Source of the DNA: Prosopocoilus inquinatus
Lineage: Eukaryota > Arthropoda > Insecta > Coleoptera > Lucanidae
Length of the DNA stretch: 64,000 nt
Assembly (NCBI GenBank): GCA_036172665.1
Contig: JAYKNF010000050.1
Span: 1-64,000 of the forward strand
Direction: 5' to 3'
Under the pieces are notes generated by a model that was given only the letters and a program-made list of their open reading frames with translations, did no database searches and was not told where the DNA came from. Shown one piece after another: positions 23,325-35,447 of this stretch (positions are counted from its first letter, which is position 1; every line of letters starts with the position of its first letter). Made by a program: the position numbers and the translations under genes.

Positions 23325-25119
23325 GTTTTAAATGAAACAACACGTATTAGCGTTGTTCCTGTGATGTATCTAATCGATCCTTACTCATCTATCATGTTAT
23401 TTGGCGTTTCGATGGACTCCAGTAGCTCTGATGTGAGATACGACGTTTTCGGACGCAGCAGAAGCTGGAAATAGTTTTAAACGAAACAACACGCATTAGC
23501 GTTGTTCCTGTGATGTATCTAATCGATCCTTACTCATCTGTCATGTTATTTGACGTTTGGATGGACTCCAGTATCTCTGATGTGAGATACGATATCTTCG
23601 GACGCAGCATAAGCTGGAAATAGTTTTAAACGAAACAACACGCATTAGCGTTGCTCCTGTGATGTATCTAATCGATCCTTACTTATCTAACATGTTATTT
23701 GACGTTTCGATGGACTCAAGTAACTCTGATGTGAGATACGATGTTTTCGGACGCAGCAGAAGCTGGAAATAGTTTTAAACGAAACAACACGCATTAGCGA
23801 TGTTCCTGTGATGTATCTAATCGATCCTTACTCATCTATCATGTTATTTTACGTTTGGATGGACTCCAGTAACTCTGATGTGAGATACAAAGTTTTTGGA
23901 CGCAGCAGGAGCTGGAAATAGTTTTAAACGAAACAACACGTATTAGCGTTGTTCCTGTGATGTATCTAATCGATCCTTACTCATCTATCATGTTATTTGA
24001 CGTTTGGATGTACTCCAGTATCTCTGATGTAAGATACGAAATCTTCGGACGCAGCATAAGCTGGAAATAGTTTTAAACGAAACAACACGCATTAGCGTTG
24101 TTCCTGTGATGTATCTAATCGATCCTTACTCATCTATCATGTTATTTGGCGTTTCGATGGACTCCAGTAACTTTGATGTTAGATACGAAGTTCTCGGACG
24201 CAGCTGAAGCTAGAAATAGTTTCAAACGAAACAACACGTATTAGCGTTGTTCCTGTGCTGTATCTAATCGATCCTTACTTATCTATCATGTTATTTGACG
24301 TTTCGATGCACTCCAGTAACTCTGATGTGAGATACGACGTTTTCGGACGCAGCAGAAGCTGGAAATAGTTTTAAACGAAACAACACGTATTAGCGTTGTT
24401 CCTGTGATGTATCTAATCGATCCTTACTCATCTATCATGTTATTTGACGTTTGGATGGACTCCAGTAACTCTGATGTGAGATACAAAGTTTTTGGACGCA
24501 GCAGAAGCTGGAAATAGTTTAGAACGAAAAAACACGTATTAGCGTTGTTCCTGTGATGTATCTAATCGATCCTTACTTAGCTACTATGTTATTTGACGTT
24601 TCGATGGACTCCAGTAACTCTAATGTGAGATACGAAATTTTCGGACGCAGCAGCAGCTGGAAATAGTTTTAAACGAAACAACACATATTAGCGTTGTTCC
24701 TGTCATGTAACTAATCGATCCTTACTCATCTATCATGTTATTTGGCGTTTGGACGGACTCCAGTAACTCTGATTAGAGATACAAAGTTCTCGGACGCAGT
24801 AGAAGCTGGAAATAGTTTTGAACGAAACAACACGTATTAGCGTTGTTCCTGTGATGTATCTAAACGATCCTTACTTATCTAACATGTTATTTGACGTTTG
24901 GATGGACTCCAGTAAGTCTGATGTGAGATACAGTTTTTGGACACAGCAGGAGCTGGAAATAGTTTTAAACGAAACAACACGTATTAGCGCTGTTCCTGTA
25001 TTGTATCTAATCGATCCTTACTCATCTATCATGTTATTTGGCGTTTCGATGGACTCCAGTAGCTCTGATGTGAGATACGACGTTTTCGGACGCAGCAGAA
25101 GCTGGAAATAGTTTTAAAC
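23325..25119 (+). repeat. 12-monomer block, copy at 35237-37031
   Basis: Offset is 11912 bp, checked at the 'ctgtcatg' variant (23539/35451) and at the 2-bp-deletion unit (24852/36764). Order: 'ggcg...gctctg', 'ctgtcatg...cataagc', 'gctcctg...ctcaag', 'gatgttcctg...tttacg', 'gatgtactcc...cataagc', 'ctttgatg...ctagaaatagtttc', 'gcactcc', 'aagtttttgg...agaacg', 'cttagctact', 'gtcatgtaac...gattagag', 'ctaaacgatcc...acagttttt', 'tattgtatc...gctctg'. Small differences include 'gatgtaagatac' here against 'gatgtgagatac' and 'actcctgtaac' at about 36072. Confidence 0.82.
24852..24998 (+). repeat. 147-bp monomer with 2-bp deletion, copy 1 of 5
   Basis: Reads 'gatacagtttttggacacagc' where related units have 'gatacaaagtttttggacgc'. 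The same deletion plus the linked 'gacaca' change occurs in five units (24852, 34829, 36764, 43765, 62386), always followed by the rare 'gcgctgttcctgtattg' junction. They therefore descend from one event and mark every copy of this block. A 97-codon frame crosses the unit by chance. Confidence 0.9.
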
Positions 25120-25892
25120 GAAACAACACGCATTAGCGTTGTTCCTGTGATGTATCTAATCGATCCTTACTCTTCTATCATGTTATTTGGCGTTTCGATG
25201 GACTCCAGTAACTTTGATGTGAGATACGAAGTTCTCGGACGCAGCTGAAGCTGGAAATAGTTTTAAATGAAACAACACGTATTAGCGTTGTTCCTGTGAT
25301 GTATCTAATCGATCCTTACTCATCTATCATGTTATTTGGCGTTTCGATGGACTCCAGTAGCTCTGATGTGAGATACGACGTTTTCGGACGCAGCAGAAGC
25401 TGGAAATAGTTTTAAATGAAACAACACGCATTAGCGTTGTTCCTGTGATGTATCTAATCGATCCTTACTCATCTATCATGTTATTTGGCGTTTCGATGGA
25501 CTCCAGTAACTTTGATGTGAGATACGAAGTTCTCGGACGCAGCTGAAGCTAGAAATAGTTTCAAACGAAACAACACGTATTAGCGTTGTTCCTGTGCTGT
25601 ATCTAATCGATCCTTACTTATCTATCATGTTATTTGACGTTTCGATGCACTCCAGTAACTCTGATGTGAGATACGACGTTTTCGGACGCAGCAGAAGCTG
25701 GAAATAGTTTTAAACGAAACAACACGTATTAACGTTGTTCCTGTGATGTATCTAATCGATCCTTACTCATCTATCATGTTAGTTGACGTTTGGATGGACT
25801 CCAGTAACTCTGATGTGAGATACAAAGTTTTTGGACGCAGCAGAAGCTGGAAATAGTTTAGAACGAAAAAACACGTATTAGCGTTGTTCCTG

Positions 25893-26041
25893 TGATGTAT
25901 CTAATCGATCCTTACTTAGCTACTATGTTATTTGACGTTTCGATGGACTCCAGTAACTCTAATGTGAGATACGAAATTTTCGGACGCAGTAGAAGCTGGA
26001 AATAGTTTTGAACGAAACAACACGTATTAGCGTTGTTCCTG
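25893..26041 (+). repeat. Hybrid monomer ('cttagctact' front, 'gcagtagaag...gaacg' back)
   Basis: The front matches the 'cttagctact...aatgtgagatacgaaattttcgg' type, while the end 'gcagtagaagctgg...ttttgaacg' belongs to the following 'gattagag' type. At 39.9 and 44.8 kb these are two separate units, so one monomer has been lost here by fusion at about monomer position 93. This marks the left edge of the 25985-29416 block. Confidence 0.75.
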
Positions 26042-26488
26042 TGATGTATCTAAACGATCCTTACTTATCTAACATGTTATTTGACGTTTGGATGGACTCC
26101 AGTAAGTCTGATGTGAGATACAAAGTTTTTGGACGCAGCAGGAGCTAGAAATAGTTTTAAACGAAACAACACGTATTAGCGTTGTTCCTGTGCTGTATCT
26201 AATCGATCCTTACTCATCTATCATCTTATTTGGCGTTTCGATGGACTCCAGTAGCTCTGATGTGAGATACGACGTTTTCGGACGCAGCAGAAGCTGGAAA
26301 TAGTTTTAAACGAAACAACACGTATTAGCGTTGTTCCTGGGATGTATCTAATCGATCCTTACTCATCTATCATGTTATTTGACGTTTGGATGGACTCCAG
26401 TAACTCTGATGTGAGATACAAAGTTTTTGGACGCAGCAGTAGCTGGAAATAGTTTAGAACGAAAAAACACGTATTAGCGTTGTTCCTG

Positions 26489-27829
26489 TGATGTATCTAA
26501 TCGATCCTTACTTAGCTACTATGTTATTTGACGTTTCGATGGACTCCAGTAACTCTAATGTGAGATACGAAATTTTCGGACGCAGCAGCAGCTGGAAATA
26601 GTTTTAAACGAAACAACACATATTAGCGTTGTTCCTGTGATGTAACTAATCGATCCTTACTCATCTATCATGTTATTTGACGTTTGGACGGACTCCAGTA
26701 ACTCTGATGAGAGATACGACGTTTTTGGACGCAGCAGGAGCTGGAAATAGTTTTAAACGAAACAACACGTATTAGCGTTGTTCCTGTGCTGTATCTAATC
26801 AATCCTTACTCATCTATCATGTTATTTGTCGTTTCGATGGACTCCAGTAGCTCTGATGTGAGATACGACGTTTTCGGACGCAGCAGAAGCTGGAAATAGT
26901 TTTAAACGAAACAACACGCATTAGCGTTGTTCCTGTGATGTATCTAATCGATCCTTACTCATCTAACATGTTATTTGGCGTTTCGATGGACTCCAGTAAC
27001 TTTGATGTGAGATACGAAGTTCTCGGACGCAGCTGAAGCTGGAAATAGTTTTAAACGAAACAACACGTACTAGCGTTGTTCCTGTGATGTATCTAATCGA
27101 TCCTTACTCATCTATCATGTTATTTGACGTTTGGATGGGCTCCAATAACTCTGAAGTGAGATACGAAGTTCTCGGACGCAGCTGAAGCTGGAAATAGTTT
27201 TAAACGAAACAACACGCATTAGCGTTGTTCCTGTGATGTATCTAATCGATCCTTACTCATCTATCATGTTATTTGACGTTTGGATGGACTCCAGTAACTC
27301 TAATGTGAGAAACGAAATTTTCGGACGCAGCAGAAGCTGGAAATAGTTTTAAACGAAACAACACGCATTAGCGTTGTTCCTGTGATGTATCTAATCGATC
27401 CTTACTCATCTATCATGTTATTTGACGTTTGGATGGACTCCAGTAAGTCTGATGTGAGATACAAAGTTTTTGGACGCAGCAGGAGCTGGAAATAGTTTTA
27501 AACGAAACAACACGTATTAGCGTTGTTCCTGTGCTGTATCTAATCGATCCTTACTTATCTATCATGTTATTTGACGTTTCGATGCACTCCAGTAACTCTG
27601 ATGTGAGATACGAAGTTTTCGGACGCAGCAGAAGCTGGAAATAGTTTTAAACGAAACAACACGTATTAGCGTTGTTCCTGGGATGTATCTAATCGATCCT
27701 TACTCATCTATCACGTTATTTGACGTTTGGATGGACTCCAGTAACTCTGATGTGAGATACAAAGTTTTTGGACGCAGCAGTAGCTGGAAATAGTTTAGAA
27801 CGAAAAAACACGTATTAGCGTTGTTCCTG
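26489..27829 (+). repeat. Complete 9-monomer higher-order unit (1341 bp)
   Basis: Nine distinguishable monomers in order: (1) 'cttagctact...gcagcagcagctgg'; (2) 'gtaactaat...ggacgg...gatgagag'; (3) 'tgctg...atcaatcc...gtcgtttcg'; (4) 'ctaacatg...ctttgatg...gcagctgaag'; (5) 'gtactagcg...gggctcc...gaagtgag'; (6) 'aatgtgagaaacg'; (7) 'aagtctg...aggagctgg'; (8) 'tgctg...ttatct...gcactcc'; (9) 'cctggg...tagctgg...agaacgaaaaaac'. The next unit starts again with type 1 at 27830. The same full order occurs at 40636-41976 and 45551-46891. Confidence 0.88.
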
Positions 27830-29310
27830 TGATGTATCTAATCGATCCTTACTTAGCTACTATGTTATTTGACGTTTCGATGGACTCCAGTAACTCTAAT
27901 GTGAGATACGAAATTTTCGGACGCAGCAGCAGCTGGAAATAGTTTTAAACGAAACAACACATATTAGCGTTGTTCCTGTGATGTAACTAATCGATCCTTA
28001 CTCATCTATCATGTTATTTGACGTTTGGACGGACTCCAGTAACTCTGATGAGAGATACGACGTTTTTGGACGCAGCAGGAGCTGGAAATAGTTTTAAACG
28101 AAACAACACGTATTAGCGTTGTTCCTGTGCTGTATCTAATCAATCCTTACTCATCTATCATGTTATTTGTCGTTTCGATGGACTCCAGTAGCTCTGATGT
28201 GAGATACGACGTTTTCGGACGCAGCAGAAGCTGGAAATAGTTTTAAACGAAACAACACGCATTAGCGTTGTTCCTGTGATGTATCTAATCGATCCTTACT
28301 CATCTAACATGTTATTTGGCGTTTCGATGGACTCCAGTAACTTTGATGTGAGATACGAAGTTCTCGGACGCAGCTGAAGCTGGAAATAGTTTTAAACGAA
28401 ACAACACGTATTAGCGTTGTTCCTGTGATGTATCTAATCGATCCTTACTCATCTATCATGTTATTTGACGTTTGGATGGGCTCCAGTAACTCTGAAGTGA
28501 GATACGAAGTTCTCGGACGCAGCTGAAGCTGGAAATAGTTTTAAACGAAACAACACGCATTAGCGTTGTTCCTGTGATGTATCTAATCGATCCTTACTCA
28601 TCTATCATGTTATTTGACGTTTGGATGGACTCCAGTAAGTCTGATGTGAGATACGACGTTTTTGGACGCAGCAGGAGCTGGAAATAGTTTGAAACGAAAC
28701 AACACGTATTAGCGTTGTTCCTGAGCTGTATCTAATCGATCCTTACTCATTTATCATGTTATTTGACGTTTGGATGGACTCCAGTAACTCTGATGTGAGA
28801 TACGAAATTATCGGACGCAGCAGAAGCTGGAAGTAGTTTTAAATGAAACAACACGCATTAGCGTTGTGCCTGTGATGTATCTAATCGATCCTTACTCATC
28901 TATCATGTTATTTGACGTTTCGATGGACTCTAGTAACTCTGATGTGATATACGAAGTTTTTGGACGCAGCAGGAGCTAGAAATAGTTTTAAACGAAACAA
29001 CACGTATTAGCGTTGTTCCTGTGATGTATCTAATCGATCCTTACTCATCTATCATGTTATTTGACGTTTGGATGGTCTCCAGTATCTCCGATGTGAGATA
29101 CGAAATTTTCGGACGCAGCAGAAGCTGGTAATAGTTTTAAACGAAACAACACGCATTAGCGTTGTTCCTGTGATGTATCTAAACAATCCTTACTTATCTA
29201 ACATGTTATTTGACGTTTGGATGGACTCCAGTAAGTCTGATGTGAGATACAAAGTTTTTGGACGCAGCAGGAGCTGGAAATAGTTTGAAACGAAACAACA
29301 CGTATTAGCG
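27830..29310 (+). repeat. Variant higher-order unit (first 5 monomers, then 'gtttgaaacg' series)
   Basis: Starts like the unit at 26489, but after the 'gggctcc' monomer (here preceded by 'gtattagcg', not 'gtactagcg') it continues with 'aagtctg...gacgtttttgg...gtttgaaacg', 'gagctg...catttatc', 'gtgcctg...gatatacg', 'ggtctcc...tatctccg...gctggtaatag' and 'ctaaacaatcc'. The same variant starts at 32296, 41977, 46892 and 49276 (the 41977 copy leaves the order at about 43205). The fourfold to fivefold recurrence shows it is a second, stable higher-order form. Confidence 0.8.
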
Positions 29311-29748
29311 TTGTTCCTGAGCTGTATCTAATCGATCCTTACTCATTTATCATGTTATTTGGCGTTTCGATAGACTCCAGTAGCTCTGATGTGAGATACG
29401 ACGTTTTCGGACGCAGCAGAAGCTGGAAATAGTTTTAAACGAAACAACACGCATTAGCGTTGTTCCTGTGATGTATCTAATCGATCCTTACTCATCTATC
29501 ATGTTATTTGACGTTTGGATGGACTCCAGTAACTCTGATGTGAGATACGAAATTATCGGACGCAGCAGAAGCTGGAAATAGTTTTAAATGAAACAACACG
29601 CATTAGCGTTGTTCCTGTGATGTATCTAATCGATACTTACTCATCTATCATGTTATTTGACGTTTCGATGGACTCCAGTAACTCTAATGTGAGAAACGAA
29701 ATTTTCGGACGCAGCAGAAGCTGGAAATAGTTTTAAACGAAATAACAC

Positions 29749-31925
29749 GCATTAGCGTTGTTCCTGTGATGTATCTAATCGATCCTTACTCATCTATCAT
29801 GTTATTTGACGTTTGGATGGACTCCAGTAACTCTGATGTGAGATACGAAATTATCGGACGCAGCAGAAGCTGGAAATAGTTTTAAATGAAACAACACGCA
29901 TTAGCGTTGTGCCTGTGATGTATCTAATCGATCCTTACTCATCTATCATGTTATTTGACGTTTCGATGGACTCTAGTAACTCTGATGTGATATACGAAGT
30001 TTTTGGACGCAGCAGGAGCTAGAAATAGTTTTAAACGAAACAACACGTATTAGCGTTGTTCCTGTGATGTATCTAATCGATCCTTACTCATCTATCATGT
30101 TATTTGACGTTTGGATGGACTCCAGTATCTCTGATGTGAGATACGAAATTTTCGGACGCAGCAGAAGCTGGTAATAGTTTTAAACGAAACAACACGCATT
30201 AGCGTTGTTCCTGTGATGTATCTAAACAATCCTTACTTATCTAACATGTTATTTGACGTTTGGATGGACTCCAGTAAGTCTGATGTGAGATACAAAGTTT
30301 TTGGACGCAGCAGGAGCTGGAAATAGTTTTAAACGAAACAACACGTATTAGCGTTGTTCCTGTGATGTATCTAATCGATCCTTACTCACCTATCATGTTA
30401 TTTGACGTTTGGATGGGCTCCAGTAACTCTGAAGTGAGATACGAAGTTCTCGGACGCAGCTGAAGCTGGAAATAGTTTTAAACGAAACAACACGCATTAG
30501 CGTTGTTCCTGTGATGTATCTAATCGATACTTACTCATCTATCATGTTATTTGGCGTTTCGATGGACTCCAGTAACTCTAATATGAGAAACGAAATTTTC
30601 GGACGCAGCAGAAGCTGGAAATAGTTTTAAACGAAACAACACGCATTAGCGTTGTTCCTGTGATGTATCTAATCGATCCTTACTCATCTATCATGTTATT
30701 TGACGTTTGGATGGACTCCAGTAAGTCTGATGTGAGATACAAAGTTTTTGGACGCAGCAGGAGCTAGAAATAGTTTTAAACGAAACAACACGTATTAGCG
30801 TTGTTCCTGTGCTGTATCTAATCGATCCTTACTCATCTATCATCTTATTTGGCGTTTCGATGGACTCCAGTAGCTCTGATGTGAGATACGACGTTTTCGG
30901 ACGCAGCAGAAGCTGGAAATAGTTTTAAACGAAACAACACGCATTAGCGTTGTTCCTGTGATGTATCTAATCGATACTTACTCATCTATCATGTTATTTG
31001 ACGTTTCGATGGACTCCAGTAACTCTAATGTGAGAAACGAAATTTTCGGACGCAGCAGAAGCTGGAAATAGTTTTAAACGAAACAACACGCATTAGCGTT
31101 GTTCCTGTGATGTATCTAATCGATCCTTACTCATCTATCATGTTATTTGACGTTTGGATGGACTCCAGTAAGTCTGATGTGAGATACAAAGTTTTTGGAC
31201 GCAGCAGGAGCTGGAAATAGTTTTAAACGAAACAACACGTATTAGCGTTGTTCCTGTGCTGTATCTAATCGATCCTTACTTATCTATCATGTTATTTGAC
31301 GTTTCGATGCACTCCAGTAACTCTGATGTGAGATACGAAGTTTTCGGACGCAGCAGAAGCTGGAAATAGTTTTAAACGAAACAACACGTATTAGCGTTGT
31401 TCCTGGGATGTATCTAATCGATCCTTACTCATCTATCATGTTATTTGACGTTTGGATGGACTCCAGTAACTCTAATGTGAGAAACGAAATTTTCGGACGC
31501 AGCAGAAGCTGGAAATAGTTTTAAACGAAACAACACGCATTAGCGTTGTTCCTGTGATGTATCTAATCGATCCTTACTTAGCTACTATGTTATTTGACGT
31601 TTCGATGGGCTCCAGTAACTCTAATGTGAGATACGAAATTTTCGGACGCAGCAGCAGCTGGAAATAGTTTTAAACGAAACAACACATATTAGCGTTGTTC
31701 CTGTGATGTAACTAATCGATCCTTACTCATCTATCATGTTATTTGACGTTTGGACGGACTCCAGTAACTCTGATGAGAGATACGACGTTTTTGGACGCAG
31801 CAGGAGCTGGAAATAGTTTTAAACGAAACAACACGTATTAGCGTTGTTCCTGTGCTGTATCTAATCAATCCTTACTCATCTATCATGTTATTTGTCGTTT
31901 CGATGGACTCCAGTAGCTCTGATGT
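29749..31925 (+). repeat. 14-15-monomer block, copy at 51344-53674
   Basis: Offset is 21595 bp up to about 30890 and 21744 bp after about 31080. The difference of 149 is one extra monomer in the later copy (52554-52702). The first nine monomers also match 10240-11578. Landmarks: 'gatatacg' 29990/51585, 'aatatgagaaacg', 'catctt', 'gcactcc', the hybrid 'cctggg...aatgtgagaaacg' unit, 'cttagctact' 31577/53321. Confidence 0.8.
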
Positions 31926-31997
31926 GAGATACTTTTCGGACGCAGCAGAAGCTGGAAATAGTTTTAAACGAAACAACACGTATTAGCGTTGTTCCTG
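31853..31997 (+). repeat. 145-bp monomer with 4-bp deletion
   Basis: Reads 'gatacttttcgg' where the parent type has 'gatac' followed by 'gacgttttcgg'. The next unit starts at 31998. The order of types also switches here, from 'atcaatcc...gtcgtttcg' straight to 'gcactcc', skipping several members of the 9-monomer order, so the deletion may mark an exchange junction. No second copy was found. Confidence 0.85.
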
Positions 31998-33776
31998 TGC
32001 TGTATCTAATCGATCCTTACTTATCTATCATGTTATTTGACGTTTCGATGCACTCCAGTAACTCTGATGTGAGATACGAAGTTTTCGGACGCAGCAGAAG
32101 CTGGAAATAGTTTTAAACGAAACAACACGTATTAGCGTTGTTCCTGGGATGTATCTAATCGATCCTTACTCATCTATCATGTTATTTGACGTTTGGATGG
32201 ACTCCAGTAACTCTGATGTGAGATACAAAGTTTTTGGACGCAGCAGTAGCTGGAAATAGTTTAGAACGAAAAAACACGTATTAGCGTTGTTCCTGTGATG
32301 TATCTAATCGATCCTTACTTAGCTACTATGTTATTTGACGTTTCGATGGACTCCAGTAACTCTAATGTGAGATACGAAATTTTCGGACGCAGCAGCAGCT
32401 GGAAATAGTTTTAAACGAAACAACACATATTAGCGTTGTTCCTGTGATGTAACTAATCGATCCTTACTCATCTATCATGTTATTTGACGTTTGGACGGAC
32501 TCCAGTAACTCTGATGAGAGATACGACGTTTTTGGACGCAGCAGGAGCTGGAAATAGTTTTAAACGAAACAACACGTATTAGCGTTGTTCCTGTGCTGTA
32601 TCTAATCAATCCTTACTCATCTATCATGTTATTTGTCGTTTCGATGGACTCCAGTAGCTCTGATGTGAGATACGACGTTTTCGGACGCAGCAGAAGCTGG
32701 AAATAGTTTTAAACGAAACAACACGCATTAGCGTTGTTCCTGTGATGTATCTAATCGATCCTTACTCATCTAACATGTTATTTGGCGTTTCGATGGACTC
32801 CAGTAACTTTGATGTGAGATACGAAGTTCTCGGACGCAGCTGAAGCTGGAAATTGTTTTAAACGAAACAACACGTATTAGCGTTGTTCCTGTGATGTATC
32901 TAATCGATCCTTACTCATCTATCATGTTATTTGACGTTTGGATGGGCTCCAGTAACTCTGAAGTGAGATACGAAGTTCTCGGACGCAGCTGAAGCTGGAA
33001 ATAGTTTTAAACGAAACAACACGCATTAGCGTTGTTCCTGTGATGTATCTAATCGATCCTTACTCATCTATCATGTTATTTGACGTTTGGATGGACTCCA
33101 GTAAGTCTGATGTGAGATACGACGTTTTTGGACGCAGCAGGAGCTGGAAATAGTTTGAAACGAAACAACACGTATTAGCGTTGTTCCTGAGCTGTATCTA
33201 ATCGATCCTTACTCATTTATCATGTTATTTGACATTTGGATGGACTCCAGTAACTCTGATGTGAGATACGAAATTATCGGACGCAGCAGAAGCTGGAAAT
33301 AGTTTTAAATGAAACAACACGCATTAGCGTTGTGCCTGTGATGTATCTAATCGATCCTTACTCATCTATCATGTTATTTGACGTTTCTATGGACTCTAGT
33401 AACTCTGATGTGATATACGAAGTTTTTGGACGCAGCAGGAGCTAGAAATAGTTTTAAACGAAACAACACGTATTAGCGTTGTTCCTGTGATGTATCTAAT
33501 CGATCCTTACTCATCTATCATGTTATTTGACGTTTGGATGGTCTCCAGTATCTCCGATGTGAGATACGAAATTTTCGGACGCAGCAGAAGCTGGTAATAG
33601 TTTTAAACGAAACAACACGCATTAGCGTTGTTCCTGTGATGTATCTAAACAATCCTTACTTATCTAACATGTTATTTGACGTTTGGATGGACTCCAGTAA
33701 GTCTGATGTGAGATACAAAGTTTTTGGACGCAGCAGGAGCTGGAAATAGTTTGAAACGAAACAACACGTATTAGCG
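31976..33776 (+). repeat. 12-monomer block, copy of 27510-29310
   Basis: Matches 27510-29310 at offset 4466 bp (30 monomers less the 4-bp deletion). It begins with 'tgctg...ttatct...gcactcc', runs through 'cttagctact' (32318) and the variant higher-order series, and ends after 'ctaaacaatcc...gtttgaaacg'. Differences include 'gacatttgg' near 33231 where the 28.8-kb copy has 'gacgtttgg', and 'tttctatgg' near 33387. Confidence 0.82.
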
Positions 33777-33912
33777 TTGTTCCTGTGCTGTATCTAATCG
33801 ATCCTTACTTATCTATCATGTTATTTGACGTTTCGATGCACTCCAGTAACTCTGATGTGAGATACGACGTTTTCGGACGCAGCAGAAGCTGGAAATAGTT
33901 TTAAACGAAACA

Positions 33913-35447
33913 ACACGTATTAGCGTTGTTCCTGTGATGTATCTAATCGATCCTTACTCATCTATCATGTTATTTGACGTTTGGATGGTCTCCAGTATCT
34001 CTGATGTAAGATACGAAATCTTCGGACGCAGCATAAGCTGGAAATAGTTTTAAACGAAACAACACGCATTAGCGTTGTTCCTGTGATGTATCTAATCGAT
34101 CCTTACTCATCTATCATGTTATTTGGCGTTTCGATGGACTCCAGTAACTTTGATGTTAGATACGAAGTTCTCGGACGCAGCTGAAGCTAGAAATAGTTTC
34201 AAACGAAACAACACGTATTAGCGTTGTTCCTGTGCTGTATCTAATCGATCCTTACTTATCTATCATGTTATTTGACGTTTCGATGCACTCCAGTAACTCT
34301 GATGTGAGATACGACGTTTTCGGACGCAGCAGAAGCTGGAAATAGTTTTAAACGAAACAACACGTATTAGCGTTGTTCCTGTGATGTATCTAATCGATCC
34401 TTACTCATCTATCATGTTATTTGACGTTTGGATGGACTCCAGTAACTCTGATGTGAGATACAAAGTTTTTGGACGCAGCAGAAGCTGGAAATAGTTTAGA
34501 ACGAAAAAACACGTATTAGCGTTGTTCCTGTGATGTATCTAATCGATCCTTACTTAGCTACTATGTTATTTGACGTTTCGATGGACTCCAGTAACTCTAA
34601 TGTGAGATACGAAATTTTCGGACGCAGCAGCAGCTGGAAATAGTTTTAAACGAAACAACACATATTAGCGTTGTTCCTGTCATGTAACTAATCGATCCTT
34701 ACTCATCTATCATGTTATTTGGCGTTTGGACGGACTCCAGTAACTCTGATTAGAGATACAAAGTTCTCGGACGCAGTAGAAGCTGGAAATAGTTTTGAAC
34801 GAAACAACACGTATTAGCGTTGTTCCTGTGATGTATCTAAACGATCCTTACTTATCTAACATGTTATTTGACGTTTGGATGGACTCCAGTAAGTCTGATG
34901 TGAGATACAGTTTTTGGACACAGCAGGAGCTGGAAATAGTTTTAAACGAAACAACACGTATTAGCGCTGTTCCTGTATTGTATCTAATCGATCCTTACTC
35001 ATCTATCATGTTATTTGGCGTTTCGATGGACTCCAGTAGCTCTGATGTGAGATACGACGTTTTCGGACGCAGCAGAAGCTGGAAATAGTTTTAAACGAAA
35101 CAACACGCATTAGCGTTGTTCCTGTGATGTATCTAATCGATCCTTACTCTTCTATCATGTTATTTGGCGTTTCGATGGACTCCAGTAACTTTGATGTGAG
35201 ATACGAAGTTCTCGGACGCAGCTGAAGCTGGAAATAGTTTTAAATGAAACAACACGTATTAGCGTTGTTCCTGTGATGTATCTAATCGATCCTTACTCAT
35301 CTATCATGTTATTTGGCGTTTCGATGGACTCCAGTAGCTCTGATGTGAGATACGACGTTTTCGGACGCAGCAGAAGCTGGAAATAGTTTTAAATGAAACA
35401 ACACGCATTAGCGTTGTTCCTGTGATGTATCTAATCGATCCTTACTC
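33913..35447 (+). repeat. 10-monomer block, copy of 23936-25470, also at 43.2-44.4 kb
   Basis: Offset 9977 bp from 23936-25470, and a further 8936 bp to the 43-kb copy (2-bp-deletion units at 24852, 34829, 43765). Includes 'ctctt' ('tactcttctatc') monomers near 25171, 35148 and 44087. The first unit reads 'gatggtctcc' here and 'gatgtactcc' at 24 kb. Confidence 0.78.
34829..34975 (+). repeat. 147-bp monomer with 2-bp deletion, copy 2 of 5
   Basis: Same 'gatacag...gacacagc' form as at 24852, in the same sequence context. Followed by 'tattgtatc'. Confidence 0.9.

Larger units (their letters stand above)
25985..29416 (+). repeat. 23-monomer (3.4 kb) block, copies at 45047-48478 and 40132-43205
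   Basis: The longest near-identical copies in the window. Offset to the 45-kb copy is 19062 bp and to the 40-kb copy 14147 bp, checked at 'cttagctact' (26511/40658/45573 and 27852/41999/46914) and at the 'gatggtctcc...tatctccg' unit (29068/48130). The block holds 'ctaaacgatcc', 'ctagaaatag', 'catctt', 'cctggg', one complete 9-monomer unit, five monomers of a second, then 'gtttgaaacg', 'gagctg...catttatc', 'gatatacg', 'ggtctcc', 'ctaaacaatcc'. Private changes here include 'ccaataac' near 27144, 'cacgtt' near 27713 and 'ggaagtag' near 28829. Confidence 0.85.

Noticed and set aside
24818..25111. 97-codon open reading frame in four copies (also 34795, 36730, 43731)
   Set aside because: Depends on the 2-bp deletion in one monomer; the fifth copy of the module (62386) has a stop in it.
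29068..29283. 71-codon open reading frame, seven identical copies (also 33534, 48130, 50514, 56473, 58112, 61091)
   Set aside because: Identical copies reflect recent duplication of the 'ggtctcc...gctggtaatag...ctaaacaatcc' monomer pair and not selection for protein. The frame is satellite read through a monomer junction, with no recognisable domain or expression context.
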